Positions 30,472 through 42,178 of a stretch of 64,000 nucleotides of DNA are shown here, one piece after another. The notes under the pieces are model-generated. The model did no database searches. It was not told the origin of the DNA and saw nothing but the letters and a program-made list of their open reading frames with translations. Position 1 is the stretch's first letter; the number at the start of each line of letters is the position of its first letter. The DNA is from Hanleya hanleyi. Lineage: Eukaryota; Mollusca; Polyplacophora; Lepidopleurida; Hanleyidae. The position numbers and the translations under genes were made by a program. The stretch lies in assembly GCA_036873755.1 (NCBI GenBank), contig JAVTVY010039390.1, forward strand, positions 62,001 to 126,000, written 5' to 3'.

Positions 30472-31666
30472 GTACAGTGCAATCCGCCTATTACACATTA
30501 ATCCTCAGGCAAACTCGGACACTGGGAGCACAAAGAAGAGCCTATCTGTGCACTGATCCGTGACGTGAGCTGACGAGCTATACTGGTTCATATAATTTTA
30601 CTTTGCCCTATCTTTTAACCCAGAACAATATTTTGAACTGGTGATAACTGATATAATTTTATACATATGTACTATATTGTCCCAGCATTAAAAGAAAGTG
30701 TCATTATGCTTAGGCTAATGACAATTGATTCCTTGTTTCTCGTTAGACTGTTTTTGAAAAGTGGAGAGGGCGGGGTCTTACTTTTTATTATTCGTTACTC
30801 CTTATTTGAAATTTATTCGGGCCGACATCACTTGACGGCCATGTTTGAGAATGTTTAAACAAACAGGATTTTCCACGGGAGCATATTATTTTCTTCCCAT
30901 TTGCATCGTCAGATTTGATGTGTCTTTGAGGTTATTAACCGAAACGGGGTTGGCTTAAACACCTTACTGATTCAAAGCGAGAAATTGCGCACGGAAAGCG
31001 CATTAAAGTTGACAAACTGTAAATAATGAAAGTATTTGAAAATAATGAATAAAACGTGCGGTACGTAAAATTACATGCGGGCGGCTGACGGGAAACAAGG
31101 AATCAAATGTGGACAGCCTTAGAATAATGTACAATTTTGCAAATATTACATTAAAATATACCAGCTATCACCAGTTCAAAATATGTCCTGGGTTAAAAGA
31201 TAGTGAAAATGAAATTATACGAACCAGTAGCTGATCAGCTGAAGTCAAGGGTCAATGCGGAGGCAGGCTCTTCTTTGTTCTCTCAAAAACGTGCAACTTA
31301 TCCATTGATTTTGGTTCTGTTACTGAGTATTGGAATTTGAGCGGCATGAAGGCGATCTTAAATTTGATTAAACTTAAACCTTCTCTATTGTACATGTGAC
31401 ATTTTCAGAGTTGATGTCCACAAAAAAGCGGTGTTTTTACAAAAATAAAGTCGTTCCTTTGCCATCACCAGCTCATGGAGATCGAAGAAACAAAAATGGT
31501 TGCCACAACTTGTCCTTTGACTTGTTTTTGACATTGAAGCATAGTCGACCAAGTGTAAGAGTCTAATGCTAGTTTGGTTTGTCTTGGTATTTTATATGCT
31601 GTGACAGCGAAGCACTGACCAGTGAATGATTAGCTTATATTGGTATACTTATCCACTTCACCACAG
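30472..31666. other. GALNT last intron, no gene seen
   Basis: AT-rich intron. A stretch around 30530-30660 and an inverted counterpart around 31135-31280 share 'TATCACCAGTTCAAAATAT'-type sequence and could fold together. No exon was recognised. Confidence 0.45.
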
Positions 31667-31894
31667 AACAAGACGATATATCACAACGACACGGGAAAAT
31701 GTCTGACTTTGGCTGAAAATCTTCGAGACATTGTCCTAACCCCATGCACAGACAGTGATCGACAAATTTGGAAATGGGAACGAAGGACTCTTCGGCTCAA
31801 ATCGCCTGATGATACAGCCTACTCCTTCATACAGGCAGATTCGAGCGAAGAAAATGACCTTGACCCCGACATCTCTTTAGCACCATCGACATAA
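31667..31894 (+). CDS. GALNT: Polypeptide GalNAc-transferase, terminal exon G (lectin gamma repeat, stop)
   Basis: Encodes 'YHNDTGKCLTLAENLRDI' and 'VLTPCTDSDRQIWKWE', the gamma repeat of the lectin domain with an intact 'QIW'. An acidic, probably flexible tail ('SSEENDLDPDI') follows, with TAA at 31892-31894. Acceptor CTTCACCACAG|AAC, phase 0. 'CLD' again reads 'CLT', so no repeat in this protein keeps the GalNAc-binding Asp. The nearest AATAAA seen downstream is at 32524-32529; whether it is used is unknown. Confidence 0.85.
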   Translation, partial: NKTIYHNDTGKCLTLAENLRDIVLTPCTDSDRQIWKWERRTLRLKSPDDTAYSFIQADSSEENDLDPDISLAPST

Positions 31895-33763
31895 CCAAGG
31901 CTTGCTTGGAGAGATGGCTTGCTAATGCTAGATTTGTTGCGGATCCAGCAGTAACAGTGCTAAAGAAGACTGTTGTTTCGTCTATCGACGGCCACTTTCT
32001 GTGAACATTAGATTATCAGAATGGCCATAATAGAACTTGCGTATGTTCAGGATTTTCTAATCCCACAGATTTACCAGTAGTGTAAAAAGGCGTCTCACGC
32101 CGCGCATGAACAAGAGCAAGGAAGCAAGGAGTAGAAATGTTTTACTACCCGTGCGTAAGGTGGGTCTACCCGCGGATAACGTGAATGTACCCGTGGGTAA
32201 GGTAGATCTACCCGCGAGTCACAGCTCCTTGCTCCCTTTCTCTTGCTCATGTGCGACGGGAGACATCTTTTTACACTACTTATACCAGGCCCGCGATACG
32301 TTTCAGTTTTCTCTCATTAAACAGACAATCTTTATCGTGAAAATGGTTGACAGTCTGAGTCAATTAGCCAATAATTGTTTTTCTCTACGCGACAAGATTT
32401 TTTTTATATACGGTACGAATATAATATTGTCGCACATAGAAAAAGTAACTCGTGGTTCTTTAAAAATCCGAAGCATATAGGCACTTGCAAAACACATTTG
32501 GATTTTCAAAAAAAAAAATCACGAATAAACAAGAATGTGCAAAATGAATAATGTCTGAACTGACGGATATATTATCCACCCATTCTGTCTCTAAAAATCA
32601 CGTACTAAATACACACAGAAAAAACTTGTGTTTGGTGACAGTCCTTTTTGTGTTAAAACTGGGATACAATATATCCCACAGGCGTTTTGTGCAAGTTCTG
32701 TGTACCATAGCTTGAACAGTAATTAAATGCCACATAAAAATTGCTTTATCTTCGCTTGCCATATCCACTCACAAAGCTACGTAGAGAGATTTGTGATGTA
32801 GTAGACCTGGCTAGCGAGGATAATATTTCTTACAACAGGGAGAGAGAAATGCAGATATTTGCGTGTTCGTTTAGTTTAATTGACCGAAAAAAAATATGCT
32901 TTATTATTTGAGCAAAACGCACAAGTAGTATATAGTAGAGATATTGCTAAGCAACTGTACGGAAGATGATAAAGAATTGTCTATGTACAAGGACTATAAA
33001 ACCACACGACGCGGAGCAACGAGTGCAAATATATACAGTATATCTGTTCAGAGAATATATATATATACGTCTACAAATATGTGTAGGTCAGTCAGTAGAT
33101 GTTTATCGAGACATTGTATGGCTTGTATGATACTGCAAATTGAGAGTCCCTAGTCGTGTCGTTCGTCTTCATAGATCTGGTGAAATAATCATACTCCTGC
33201 AACAACAAGTAATCCAACAACGATTAATCTGTACACAGTTTCGTAATTTTGACAGTTGGACTTCGAGGCTTAATCGACAATGATGGTAAGTATGCAGAAT
33301 CTGTATTTTATTTCGTTAGTTTGTCGACACCAACAAGGAAGATGTCTAATCTCACTCTGAATAACGAATTTATTATCCCTCAAGCCTTTTTATCTTATAG
33401 CAAAAATATTGAAAAAGATTTATCATTTAGAACCAACGGTACAACGGACAAATTCAGCGGGTCATTTCGTTTACGAAACTGTCCGCATTTTGCTACTGCG
33501 CTGGGAGGGACGCGCCACAACACATCAGTCTATTTCAATCTGTTTCGTTCGGAAAACGACATTTATTTTTGGAACAAATGACACCTTTTGGTGAGTTATA
33601 TGTCGGACACTTCAGTGAAAATGATGCACTATGACGTTATTCCATTAAATTTTGACGAGTTGGCGAAAGTGATTCCATACATAATAGGTCAGCTGAACTT
33701 TTGAACCGAGAGCGGCGGTTCCAATCGAAAGAGTTAGAAAGTAGATAACATTTATATCCAATT
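31895..33763. other. Downstream flank of GALNT, no gene seen
   Basis: Probably includes the 3' UTR. Apart from the hairpin element at 32076-32280, no recognisable repeat or coding exon was found. Confidence 0.45.
32076..32280. repeat. ~205-bp hairpin MITE
   Basis: The arms 'AGTAGTGTAAAAAGGCGTCT' and 'AGCAAGGAAGCAAGGAG' are mirrored at 32224-32280. The loop holds four variants of 'TACCCGCGGGTAAGGT'. Target duplication not clear. Confidence 0.7.
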
Positions 33764-34110
33764 ATTTTTAGGATGACACTTTCTCAGTAAAGCACAAATA
33801 CTAGTGCTGGGTGGGTCAGTCCCGTGCGAGACTCGAACCCGCTTTCTAATTGGCATTAGTATATATATATAATATCGGCTTTATGAGCTGTGCCATTATA
33901 TGTCTATCAGAGGGGTAGTAAATGTACGTAATCTAGATTCCGATCTCCGAACTTCCTCTTTTTTTGAAGTGGCCGAGTGGTTTAGGCTGCTTGCATTTAC
34001 TGCTGGCGATTTGGTGCCAAACTCTGATGACGCGGGTTCGAGTCTCGCACGGGACTGACCCATCCAGCACAAGTATTTGTGCTTTACTGAGAAAGTGTCA
34101 TCCTAAAAAT
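33764..34110. repeat. tRNA-derived SINE relative with inverted ends
   Basis: Outer arms (33764-33845 and 34030-34110) are inverse complements starting 'ATTTTTAGGATGACACTTTC'. The centre holds a tRNA-like body with box A 'TGGCCGAGTGGTTTAGG' near 33970 and box B 'GGTTCGAGTC' near 34034. The body and its downstream sequence match the tandem monomers at 6762-8318, but here the 3' part is also present upstream in inverse orientation. Confidence 0.75.
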
Positions 34111-34237
34111 GTGGGGAGATTAATTTAGTCCTTATATGGCCAGATCGAATGTCAGTCGGCGATATCAAAATGATTTGAATTCTGTCGAAAATATGTACTA
34201 GATTTTGACCAGTATGGTTTTCCCTTCGTTTTTAACG

Positions 34238-34600
34238 GGAGGCACTTGTACCAGTGCTTATACTAGCTTATAGCTAGCGGCAATTTCTCTTAAGCTCAGT
34301 CAGTGGAGCGCTGGTGTGGCAAATAAGAGGACCTCGGATCGAATCCCGATTGCGCCTAAAACTCTTCGTCCTTCACATTGGTGTCGTGACCACAGGTTCA
34401 TGGAGCGTCGGGCTCTGAACCAGAGAACCTGGGTTGATGTCTGAAGGGGAGAGGTTTAGGCGGGGAGGAGTGTAACGGGAGGCACTTGTACCAGTGCTTA
34501 TACTAGCTTACAGCTAGCAGGAATTTCCCTTCAGCTCAGTCGGTAGACAAGTAAGAATGCCCGGATCGAATCCCGATAGCGCCTAAAAATCTTCATTCTT
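34238..34600 (+). repeat. Direct repeat pair (~120 bp) around a ~110-bp centre, TRIM-like
   Basis: 'TAACGGGAGGCACTTGTACC' at 34238 recurs at 34472, and both copies continue through 'GGATCGAATCCCGAT' and 'GCGCCTAAA'. Two long direct repeats enclosing a short non-coding centre fit a terminal-repeat retrotransposon in miniature. The tRNA-like words in each copy leave a tRNA-SINE dimer as the alternative. Confidence 0.5.
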
Positions 34601-34806
34601 TACACGTTTAGTAACTTAATTTAGCTTACTAGTTTCACAATTATGGACAATGGAAAAGTTTTTGTCGTCACTTCATAGGCAGCCTGGCCCTAACATAGGT
34701 CACATGAGACACCTGTTTGACTCTTTTTATTTGGAGAGTTCCACTGCTTTAACCATCTCGAAACCTGAGTATATGCCATAGCATTCACACGATGATCGAT
34801 CCGGGG

Positions 34807-37138
34807 TTTTTATACGCCCGCCAAAGGCGGACGTATTATGTGATGGCGGTTTCCGTCCATGTGTCCGTCTGTCCGTCCGTCGTGTCCGGTCTATATCTGG
34901 AACAGATTTCTATCTACAGTTCCAATTTTTGGTGAGTGGATACCCTACGGGGAGACGATGTGTCGCGTACCAAAGTGAAGGTCGAGGTCAGAGGTCAAAG
35001 GTCACTCGCCTAAAAAAACATGAAATCACTGAAGTGTTCGTGTTTCCGGTCTATATCTGTGAACGTTTTCTATCCACAGTTGCAATTTTTTGTGAGCGGA
35101 TACACTAGGTAGAGACGATGTGTCGCGTACCAAACTTCAGAGGTCAAAGGTAACTCTTGCCTAAAATCAGGAAATCATTGATCGTTGACAGTTTTCTATC
35201 TACAGTTCTAATTTTTGGTGAGTGGATGCCCCAGGGGGAACGATGTGTTGCATACCAAATGTAGGTCGAGGTCAGAGGTCAAAGGCCAGTTTGACGAAAA
35301 ATCAGGAAATCATTAAAAATTTCTAATTTTTTGTGAGTGGATTCAGTAGGGGGAAATGAAGTGTCGCATACAAAAAATAGGTCAAGGTCGAAGGACAAAG
35401 GTCACTGTGACCCCAAAATCAGGAAATTATTAAAAATAACATTTTTGTGTGTGTCAGTAGATACATTAGGGGGACACGATGTGCCACTTATCAAAATGTA
35501 GGTCAAGGTCAAAGGTCAAGGTCACTGAAAATCTTAAAATTGTTACAAATCATGATTTTTTTAGTCCATTTGGAAATTACGGGGAGCCGTTTGTTGTGTA
35601 CCAAAATTTAGATCCAGGTCAATAGTCAAGGTCACTGTGACCCCAGAATCAAGGTCAAAGGTCAGTGTGACCTACAAATCAGGAAATCATAAAAAATTAC
35701 TCGTTTTTTGATTCAATAGGCGGAAATGAAGTGTCGGATACCAAAAATTAGGTCAAGGCCAAAGATCACTTTCACCCAAAATTCTGAAAATTATTAAAAA
35801 TAACATTTTTTTGTGTCAGTAGATAAATTAGGGGGACACGATGTGTCACATACCAAAATGTGGGTCACGGTCAAAGGTCAAGGTCACTGTGCCCCCAACA
35901 TCATTTAATTGTTAAAAATCATGATTTATTGTGTCCATTGAGAAATTACGGGGAGACGATTTGTCATGTACCAAAATTTAGGTCAAGGTCAATAATCAAG
36001 GTCACTGACTCCAGAATCAAGAATTCTTTGAAAATTAATTTTTTTTTGTCAGTAGATACATTAGGGGGACATGATGTGTCACGTACCAAAATGTAGGTCA
36101 AGACCGAACGTCAAGGTCACTGTCACTTTCAAAATCATGAAATTCATAAAAATCATGTTTATTGAGGGAAGACGATCTGTCGTGTACCAAAACTTAGGTC
36201 AAGATCAAAGGTGAAGGTCACTGTGACCCCAAAATCAGGAAATCATTAAAAATAACTTTTTTCTGCCAGTTGATACATTAGAGGGACATGATGAGTTACA
36301 TACCAAAATGTGGGTCAAAGGTCAAGGTCACTGTGACCCCAAAATCCAGAAATCATTAAAAGTCACATTTTCATATGCCTGTCGAAGACGAGATGTTGCG
36401 TTCTGTCCATTCATCCATTAACATTTGTTGCCCATGCGATATCTCTAGTTTCAAGGTATGGATTGGTACCAAACTTTGAGTACCGGTATACCTTACTCAC
36501 ATGGCATGAAAGACATGAAAGGGGAGCCATAAATTTTGAGATCAATTTGTCAAAGGTAAAGATCACAGTCCCTAAAACTGAATCAAGTTTAGCTGACTCA
36601 ATGTGTTAGGTTGGAATATTCAGAGTTCACTCCCCTACATGTATTTTATATTGCCCTGTGAAGTTGTCTCCCATGTTTGAAACAGCTACATTCAATTACT
36701 GTTGTGAAATAAAAACCATACATTTACTCATTTAATGGGTAGAGGGGTCCTTTATGAACTTCATACCTGTTTATTAACTCAAGAACAAAGGTTTACTTCA
36801 TCATTTTCTTAGTCCATCATGAAAAATTCTCTCGTCGGAAAGGAATCCATTTGCAGGAAGACTACTATTTTCTTGTTTTTGACTATTGTCGACTTCAGTG
36901 TGGGATATGTGATCTCAGCTCATGCTTCAAGGTTAACTAGTTACCAAGAGTTGAGCTCATTTTAGTTTATCATTCAATATAATATGTGATATATGTTACC
37001 TTCTCAGAAGCACAAAATAGACCTTTCTCTGGATTGCTAGCTACCAATTGGAATCAAGGCTATTCAACAACCTTGAAATTTGGACCAATGTAATTCCAGA
37101 TATGCGGGCGTATATTGAAGCCCCTTGGGCTCTTGTTT
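34807..37138 (+). repeat. Long AGGTCA-rich dispersed repeat, full copy
   Basis: Begins 'TATACGCCCGCCAAAGGCGG' and ends 'GCGGGCGTATATTGAAG' plus 'CCCCTTGGGCTCTTG', so its ends carry short inverted repeats. The middle is many diverged subunits of about 110-130 bp, each with 'TACCAAAATGTAGGTCAAGG' or a variant and 'AGGTCACTGTGACCCC'. A second, 5'-truncated copy is at 51801-52826. Non-coding. Confidence 0.8.
35400..36338. promoter_or_regulatory. Cluster of consensus ERE palindromes in the dispersed repeat
   Basis: GGTCANNNTGACC occurs exactly at 35400-35412, 35630-35642, 35660-35672, 36216-36228 and 36326-36338. A DR1 element (AGGTCA-A-AGGTCA) is at 34992-35004. These match nuclear-receptor response elements; use in vivo is unknown. 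Confidence 0.4.
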
Positions 37139-37644
37139 GACAATGGGTTTACTGTATCATTCGTTGTACCACAGGCTGCACACTCCTAAATAAAAAACCC
37201 GTCCCGATCACCCCTGAACGTAATCTCTACCAAGATCCATATGTTTCCGATTTCTTTTTTTTTCGCCTTCGTTGCAATGAGAGAGCTGGTGATACGGGCA
37301 GCAAGTATGGTGTATGTTCTATTTAGCTTTAAAATTTTATTTTGATTCACTGCTCGATAACATGCCTCGCCGGGGGATCATTTGCTGGGCCTGAGCACTG
37401 CTTTCAGCAGGCAGAGAAAAGAACAGGACCTTATGTGTAGCGGAGCGCACAGGTAGAATTCTCTGCTGATAGTGTTTGTCACAAAGTTTAACACCATTTA
37501 GTACTAGAAATAAACTACTTCATGCCGAATGGATTAATGAGTCCACCAGGTGCAATTTGGTTAGCATTGTCGTTAATATAAATTATTTAGCAGTCTGATG
37601 CCCATAGAAGCTCCTTCATTGTACCAACTCGATCACGAAAAGCG
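37139..37644. other. No gene seen
   Basis: Short intergenic stretch between two repeat elements; no coding or structural signal. Confidence 0.4.
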
Positions 37645-37646
37645 TA

Positions 37647-38139
37647 TGGCAAGCCAAAGTGCTTTTCATTCCGAATTTCCGATATCTGAAATTTAATTCC
37701 CGATATCGGAAATTGCAATTCCCGATGTCGGAAATTCACTTTCCGATATCGGAAATGGAATTTCCCATATCGGAAATTGTCACTGAATTTCGGAAGTGAA
37801 AGCTCTGGAAGCTTTACGAAAATTGTGTAATGCCCCAAGATTGCGGCAAATACCATGGCCGCAAGGGCATTGGTATTCACAGCTCTGATGTTTTCTGCCA
37901 TGGCGGCAGCGGAGATTGGCGCGCTTTCGCTCACGCGCATGCTTCCGTTCCGTTCTGGGGAATAATCGTTTGGACCGTGCCTCAACAAAGCAACACAAAA
38001 TTTCCGATATCGTGAATTGAAGGACATGAATTTTCGATATCGGAAATTTTAATTCCGATATCGGAAATTTCAATTCCGATATCGGGAATTCAATTTCCGA
38101 TATTGGAAATTCTTGAATAAAAAGCGCTTTGGCTTGCCA
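37647..38139. mobile_element. 493-bp mariner-like MITE with GATATC palindromes
   Basis: Ends 'TGGCAAGCCAAAG' and its inverse complement, flanked by TA on both sides (37645-37646 and 38140-38141). Inside both arms the near-palindrome TTTCCGATATCGGAAAT is iterated about five times. The centre has no coding frame. Confidence 0.75.
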
Positions 38140-38144
38140 TAGAA

Positions 38145-38564
38145 CATTCTCAAAGAGAGCCTTGTCTACCCGCGGGAGACCAAAGCGACTCTCATGTAAA
38201 CTGGTGACATTTTTGAATCTCCAATCTCAAAGCGAGGCAGCATGACATCATTCTCAAAGTCAAGCAGCGAGCCGTGTCTACCCGCGAACTACTTCCTGTA
38301 CTAGATAACTCGCTTTCACGGCCAAGTATACATACCGACAATAATTTGTTCGCGATTGATATGCTCCGAAACGGAAAGAGTCATTTCCCAATTATATAGC
38401 CCACGTTATGTTTAGCAATTCGCTTCTAACTCGGCGGAGTCAGCAGGTCAGTGACAAGCCAGATAATCATACGCCGCCTACTCACCCCCCAAATGTTGGG
38501 GGGATGGCTCCCATTTACGCGTGAGACTCTTTCTCGCAGTAGGGAGTCTCGCGAGACGAGAATG
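38145..38564. mobile_element. 420-bp Mutator-like MITE, copy A
   Basis: Ends CATTCTC...GAGAATG. Flanked by a perfect 9-bp duplication GCCATAGAA (38136-38144 and 38565-38573). The duplicated site is the right end of the mariner-like MITE, so it inserted after that element. Over 90% similar to 55565-55990. Confidence 0.85.
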
Positions 38565-38573
38565 GCCATAGAA

Positions 38574-39337
38574 GCGCCAAACCGGACATCGTGCAGCACC
38601 GATGTACCTATCAATTCTGACCCTACGCATGTGCGAGAGAATATAATACGGCTACACCGGCAAGCAACAAGCTGGTAACTGCTCAGTTACTGAACGGTTA
38701 CGAGTCTAGTGTTGCTTCCGTACCAGTTCTTGTTGGTAACGGCCCAGGACAGGTAAAAATGATACTCGCAGTATTGTTCACTAAAATTCGTCATCAATCT
38801 GTAACAATAAACACTACCGATTGGTAATCGACCAGTTATCATACATTTCAAGGAATAAACTATTGGTTACCAATAAGTAACTCACCAATAGCCTTCAAGT
38901 CTGCATTGCAGAGTACGGCAAATTTAAAAATGTGGGGCTACCAATCGGTCATTCACTAACACAGGGTAACTGCATGGCACTGTTAAGTCCGGACTTCACT
39001 GTATCAAGCTTTGTATTTCTGCGAAGTACAAACCGGTTATGAAACTGAACAGATTTTTGTATAACTAAAAAGTATTAAACGTTTGCCTATGTAGGGCGTG
39101 ATATTTTTAGTCTTGAATTAAACGCAACACACTGGTGGTGAAAAAAGATGCCGGAGTACTGACAAGAAGACACGTGACCAAACAGGCCAATATTCTGATT
39201 GCATAATGCTTCCCAAAAATGTTCCTGCGATGCTTTGTATTACAGCTACGCTTTTATCGAGAGCCGACTTTCCATTAGAGAGTGCGGTTGATCGCGGGTT
39301 GTCAATGTTTCAACAAAGAAAGTGACAGAACGTAAAA
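38574..39337. other. No gene seen
   Basis: Intergenic sequence with no recognisable coding exon or repeat boundary. Confidence 0.4.
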
Positions 39338-39712
39338 TTACAAGCGTCTGGTCCGTCATTCATAATTCAGAGTCCATTAAAGAATATCCGCGTCCACAAT
39401 CCAAAGATCTATTCCATATAACAGTATTAAAAAGACAAGCATAGTATACATAAACATAGGTTAGGTTCCTGCAAGAGAGAAGCGGTCAACATTTTTCAAT
39501 GATGCCGGCAAAACATCATGATGTTCCAAAAATATCAAATCCGTATCGCTGATCAGTATTCTTAATCCATAATATTCGTTGTAAATTTCTCATCTAGAGA
39601 ATGATGTATCTCAGTCACGCTTTGATTGTGACTGTTCATATGAGGATCATGAGGATATTGAAGTACATGGGTTCATACGGCCCCTAGCCCCGGGTTAAGT
39701 GGAATTAGAAAA
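39338..39712 (-). mobile_element. RT-element 3' end, truncated copy 3 (inverted)
   Basis: Inverse complement of the 3' tail at 9835-10233, sharing the same terminal 'ATTACAAGCGTC' (inverse of GACGCTTGTAAT). 5'-truncated at about 39712. A much-decayed relative may lie at 41595-41755. Confidence 0.75.
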
Positions 39713-40243
39713 CCATTAGCGACACACCGAGACCATGTGTAGTAGAATCTCACGGTTTCCTCTGTGATTAACCGTAATGCTTCACGGTTTAGTGGGCATA
39801 CTTCCTGGAGGCTGATAAAATATTTTGGATTCATACAGCAGACCAAGGATTGCCATGTTACTGAAAACTAAACTAAGTATCTTCGTTATGTAGAACTGAG
39901 AATGATATATTTCCAGTACGCTCTCCTCAAAACAGCATGGTAGGCCTACGCTCAATTGAACCATCGAGGACCTACGTTCCACATTTATCCAATAGGACAA
40001 TACATTTTAAACAATGTTGTCCAAATTGCCAACGCAGGATACCAGATATCCGTTCTGATATGGAATCCAACCAGTTATTCCTGTTGTAGATGGTTGTTTT
40101 TCGTCTTGGAGTTTCATAGAATCCACAGTGCATCAGGTTTTGTCTTTCAGTTTTAAAGCTTTTGACTGGCATCTATATACCTACTAGAAGCCATATGGCC
40201 TATTCACCATCTAGATATAAAAATATTATTGTATTTTTTCCAG

Positions 40244-40429
40244 ACCTTTATCTGCAGTTCGTTTGCCATCAGTGGAGATGATCTACCGGCGGATATGATC
40301 CAGCTTTGCGAGAATGTTGCTGACCCCGAATGTGAGATATACTTTTGTAAGATCTATGGGATGGCTTGGCCCGTAGAGCCGTTCCGTTTCCGACGTCAAA
40401 CCGCTTGCGAGTGGAACCTGTCTGGATGA
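40244..40429 (+). CDS. Possible terminal exon of an unknown Cys-rich protein
   Basis: After a good acceptor (TATTTTTTCCAG at 40232-40243) a phase-0 frame of 61 codons runs to TGA at 40427-40429. It contains six Cys ('TFICSSF', 'LCENVADPECEIYFCKIYG', 'TACEWNLSG') and a composition unlike the surrounding AT-rich DNA. Such spacing suits a secreted disulfide-rich domain. No upstream exon was identified and no family recognised, so this remains a candidate only. Confidence 0.3.
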   Translation, partial: TFICSSFAISGDDLPADMIQLCENVADPECEIYFCKIYGMAWPVEPFRFRRQTACEWNLSG

Positions 40430-40508
40430 ATATAACTGTGTAACTTTTGGAGTGAACAGTTGCGCATGTTAGTCTATCATCACCAATAGATTACAGCTTT
40501 TGTTCCTC

Positions 40509-40873
40509 ACAAGCAATCGCAATGCGATGGCCTAGTGGTTAGAGCGTCGGCCTCGTAAGCGGTAGATACTGGGTGCAATCCCAGGCCGGTCATACCAAAG
40601 ACTTGAAAAATGGAACTTGTTGCTTCCTCGCTTACGGTCAGTATTAAGAGGATAGAACAAGGACTGGTTCGCTCGGTGTCAGTATAATGTGACTGAGTGG
40701 GGTGTCATGTCTGCCTATGGCATGACGTTTCAGTGGGACAGCACCATATAATGGCAGCATTAGATATACACTGTTACAAGTAGGTACGCCCGCACTCCCC
40801 TCCCTTCCTATCGTGATATAGCTGAACAGATGTTGAAAGCGACGTTATACCCTATTCACTCACTCACTCACTC
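40509..40873 (+). mobile_element. tRNA-derived SINE with CACT tail
   Basis: The head 'GCGATGGCCTAGTGGTTAGA' is a pol III box A and 'GGGTGCAATCCC' a weakened box B, followed by a SINE body with 'AAAGCGACGTTA' and the tail CACTCACTCACTCACTC (40857-40873). The 3' end matches those of the SINEs at 12.4-12.8 kb and 56.3-56.5 kb. Confidence 0.8.
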
Positions 40874-42178
40874 CTCAGAAGCAAGAGCATGACACATTGT
40901 AGAAAGCTGGAAGATAAAACCTCCCACACACTGAAAAACACAACTTTTACGAGCCGTATATGATGGGTCTTTATGGGGAAATAATACTAGTTGTAATACG
41001 TGAGAATTGTTTTGTTCATGCCTATATGTCACAAACGAGTGGCCTTGGTGGAATGGTAAACATTGGTCAAACGCTCGGATAGAATATAAACAACCAAGAG
41101 ATGTAGCCGTCGTTCCTGGCATAAACGATATCGGTCTAGTTGTATACGCTCTAAGCCATATTGTGATAGCCACTTTCGTCCACCCTTGTTCGGGTTTTGT
41201 CACGGGCTGTATTACTGTGCACAATTATTAATACGATTGGCTTACGTAACGCTGGCGATGGATATGACTTGTAGTTGGCATCCAGCGACGTTCAACAATG
41301 GATGAGCATGCAATCCCATCTATGACATATTTATTTAGTTAGCTAATGTTTGAGGGTTTGCCAGATTCGATCTCATGCTCTGAAACTATGTTCTGAACAT
41401 TTTATGTTCTTTAAACAATTTTAGTCTCTATATATGTCCTTGTGAATAATCATTTCACCCGTTAATTGGAAATGGTATCGCCTATAAAGACTGAAGTTAC
41501 ACTTCTCTATTATATGTCAGGATGTGACAGTAGAATATGAAATGCCAGACGGCATGCGCTTGCATTCATAATACCCTAATGTTTCTGATAAATTATAAGC
41601 GTCAGGTCTAACATTCGGATGCCAATAGTCATCCATAACGCATTACTGTAAGACATTATGCTAAATTACTATTAGAATCGAAAACAAACAGGTATAACAT
41701 AAATATATGTATAAACAATTGCTATATTCTTGCAAGAGACAAGCGGTCAAGTGAAATTCAGATAAATATCCTTTGTTCTTTTGGAGGCCCAGCCAGGCTA
41801 GCGCCAATCACTCGACAATAAGACTGAATGTGTTGGGTGGCGAATGACCCTCACCCCGATTTGTTTACGAATATCAATCCCGTCAAGGGACATTTGGAAG
41901 TTCAAAGATAGATAGAACCATAGAACAAATGTGTCATAAAATTCTTTAAATAACAATATCGTAGCAACTTTTAATCCACACTGGGGTTGTGAAGTTTGCC
42001 ATAGACGGTTAATTCGTTCATTCTGTTCGCTGAGGTAAACAATGAACAGAAGGCCGATTATAAGATCGATTCGCCTTCGTTAATGTGATGTTTAAAGCGC
42101 CCCTGGAGGTCAAAAGGTGTAAATATACCAGTTCGAATGAGCGGAGGAACAAGGAGAGCAATTAAACATCAGCTCACA
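40874..42178. other. Intergenic, no gene seen
   Basis: Downstream of the receptor gene on its strand; may hold its 3' UTR. Possible decayed RT-element tail near 41595-41755. Confidence 0.4.
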
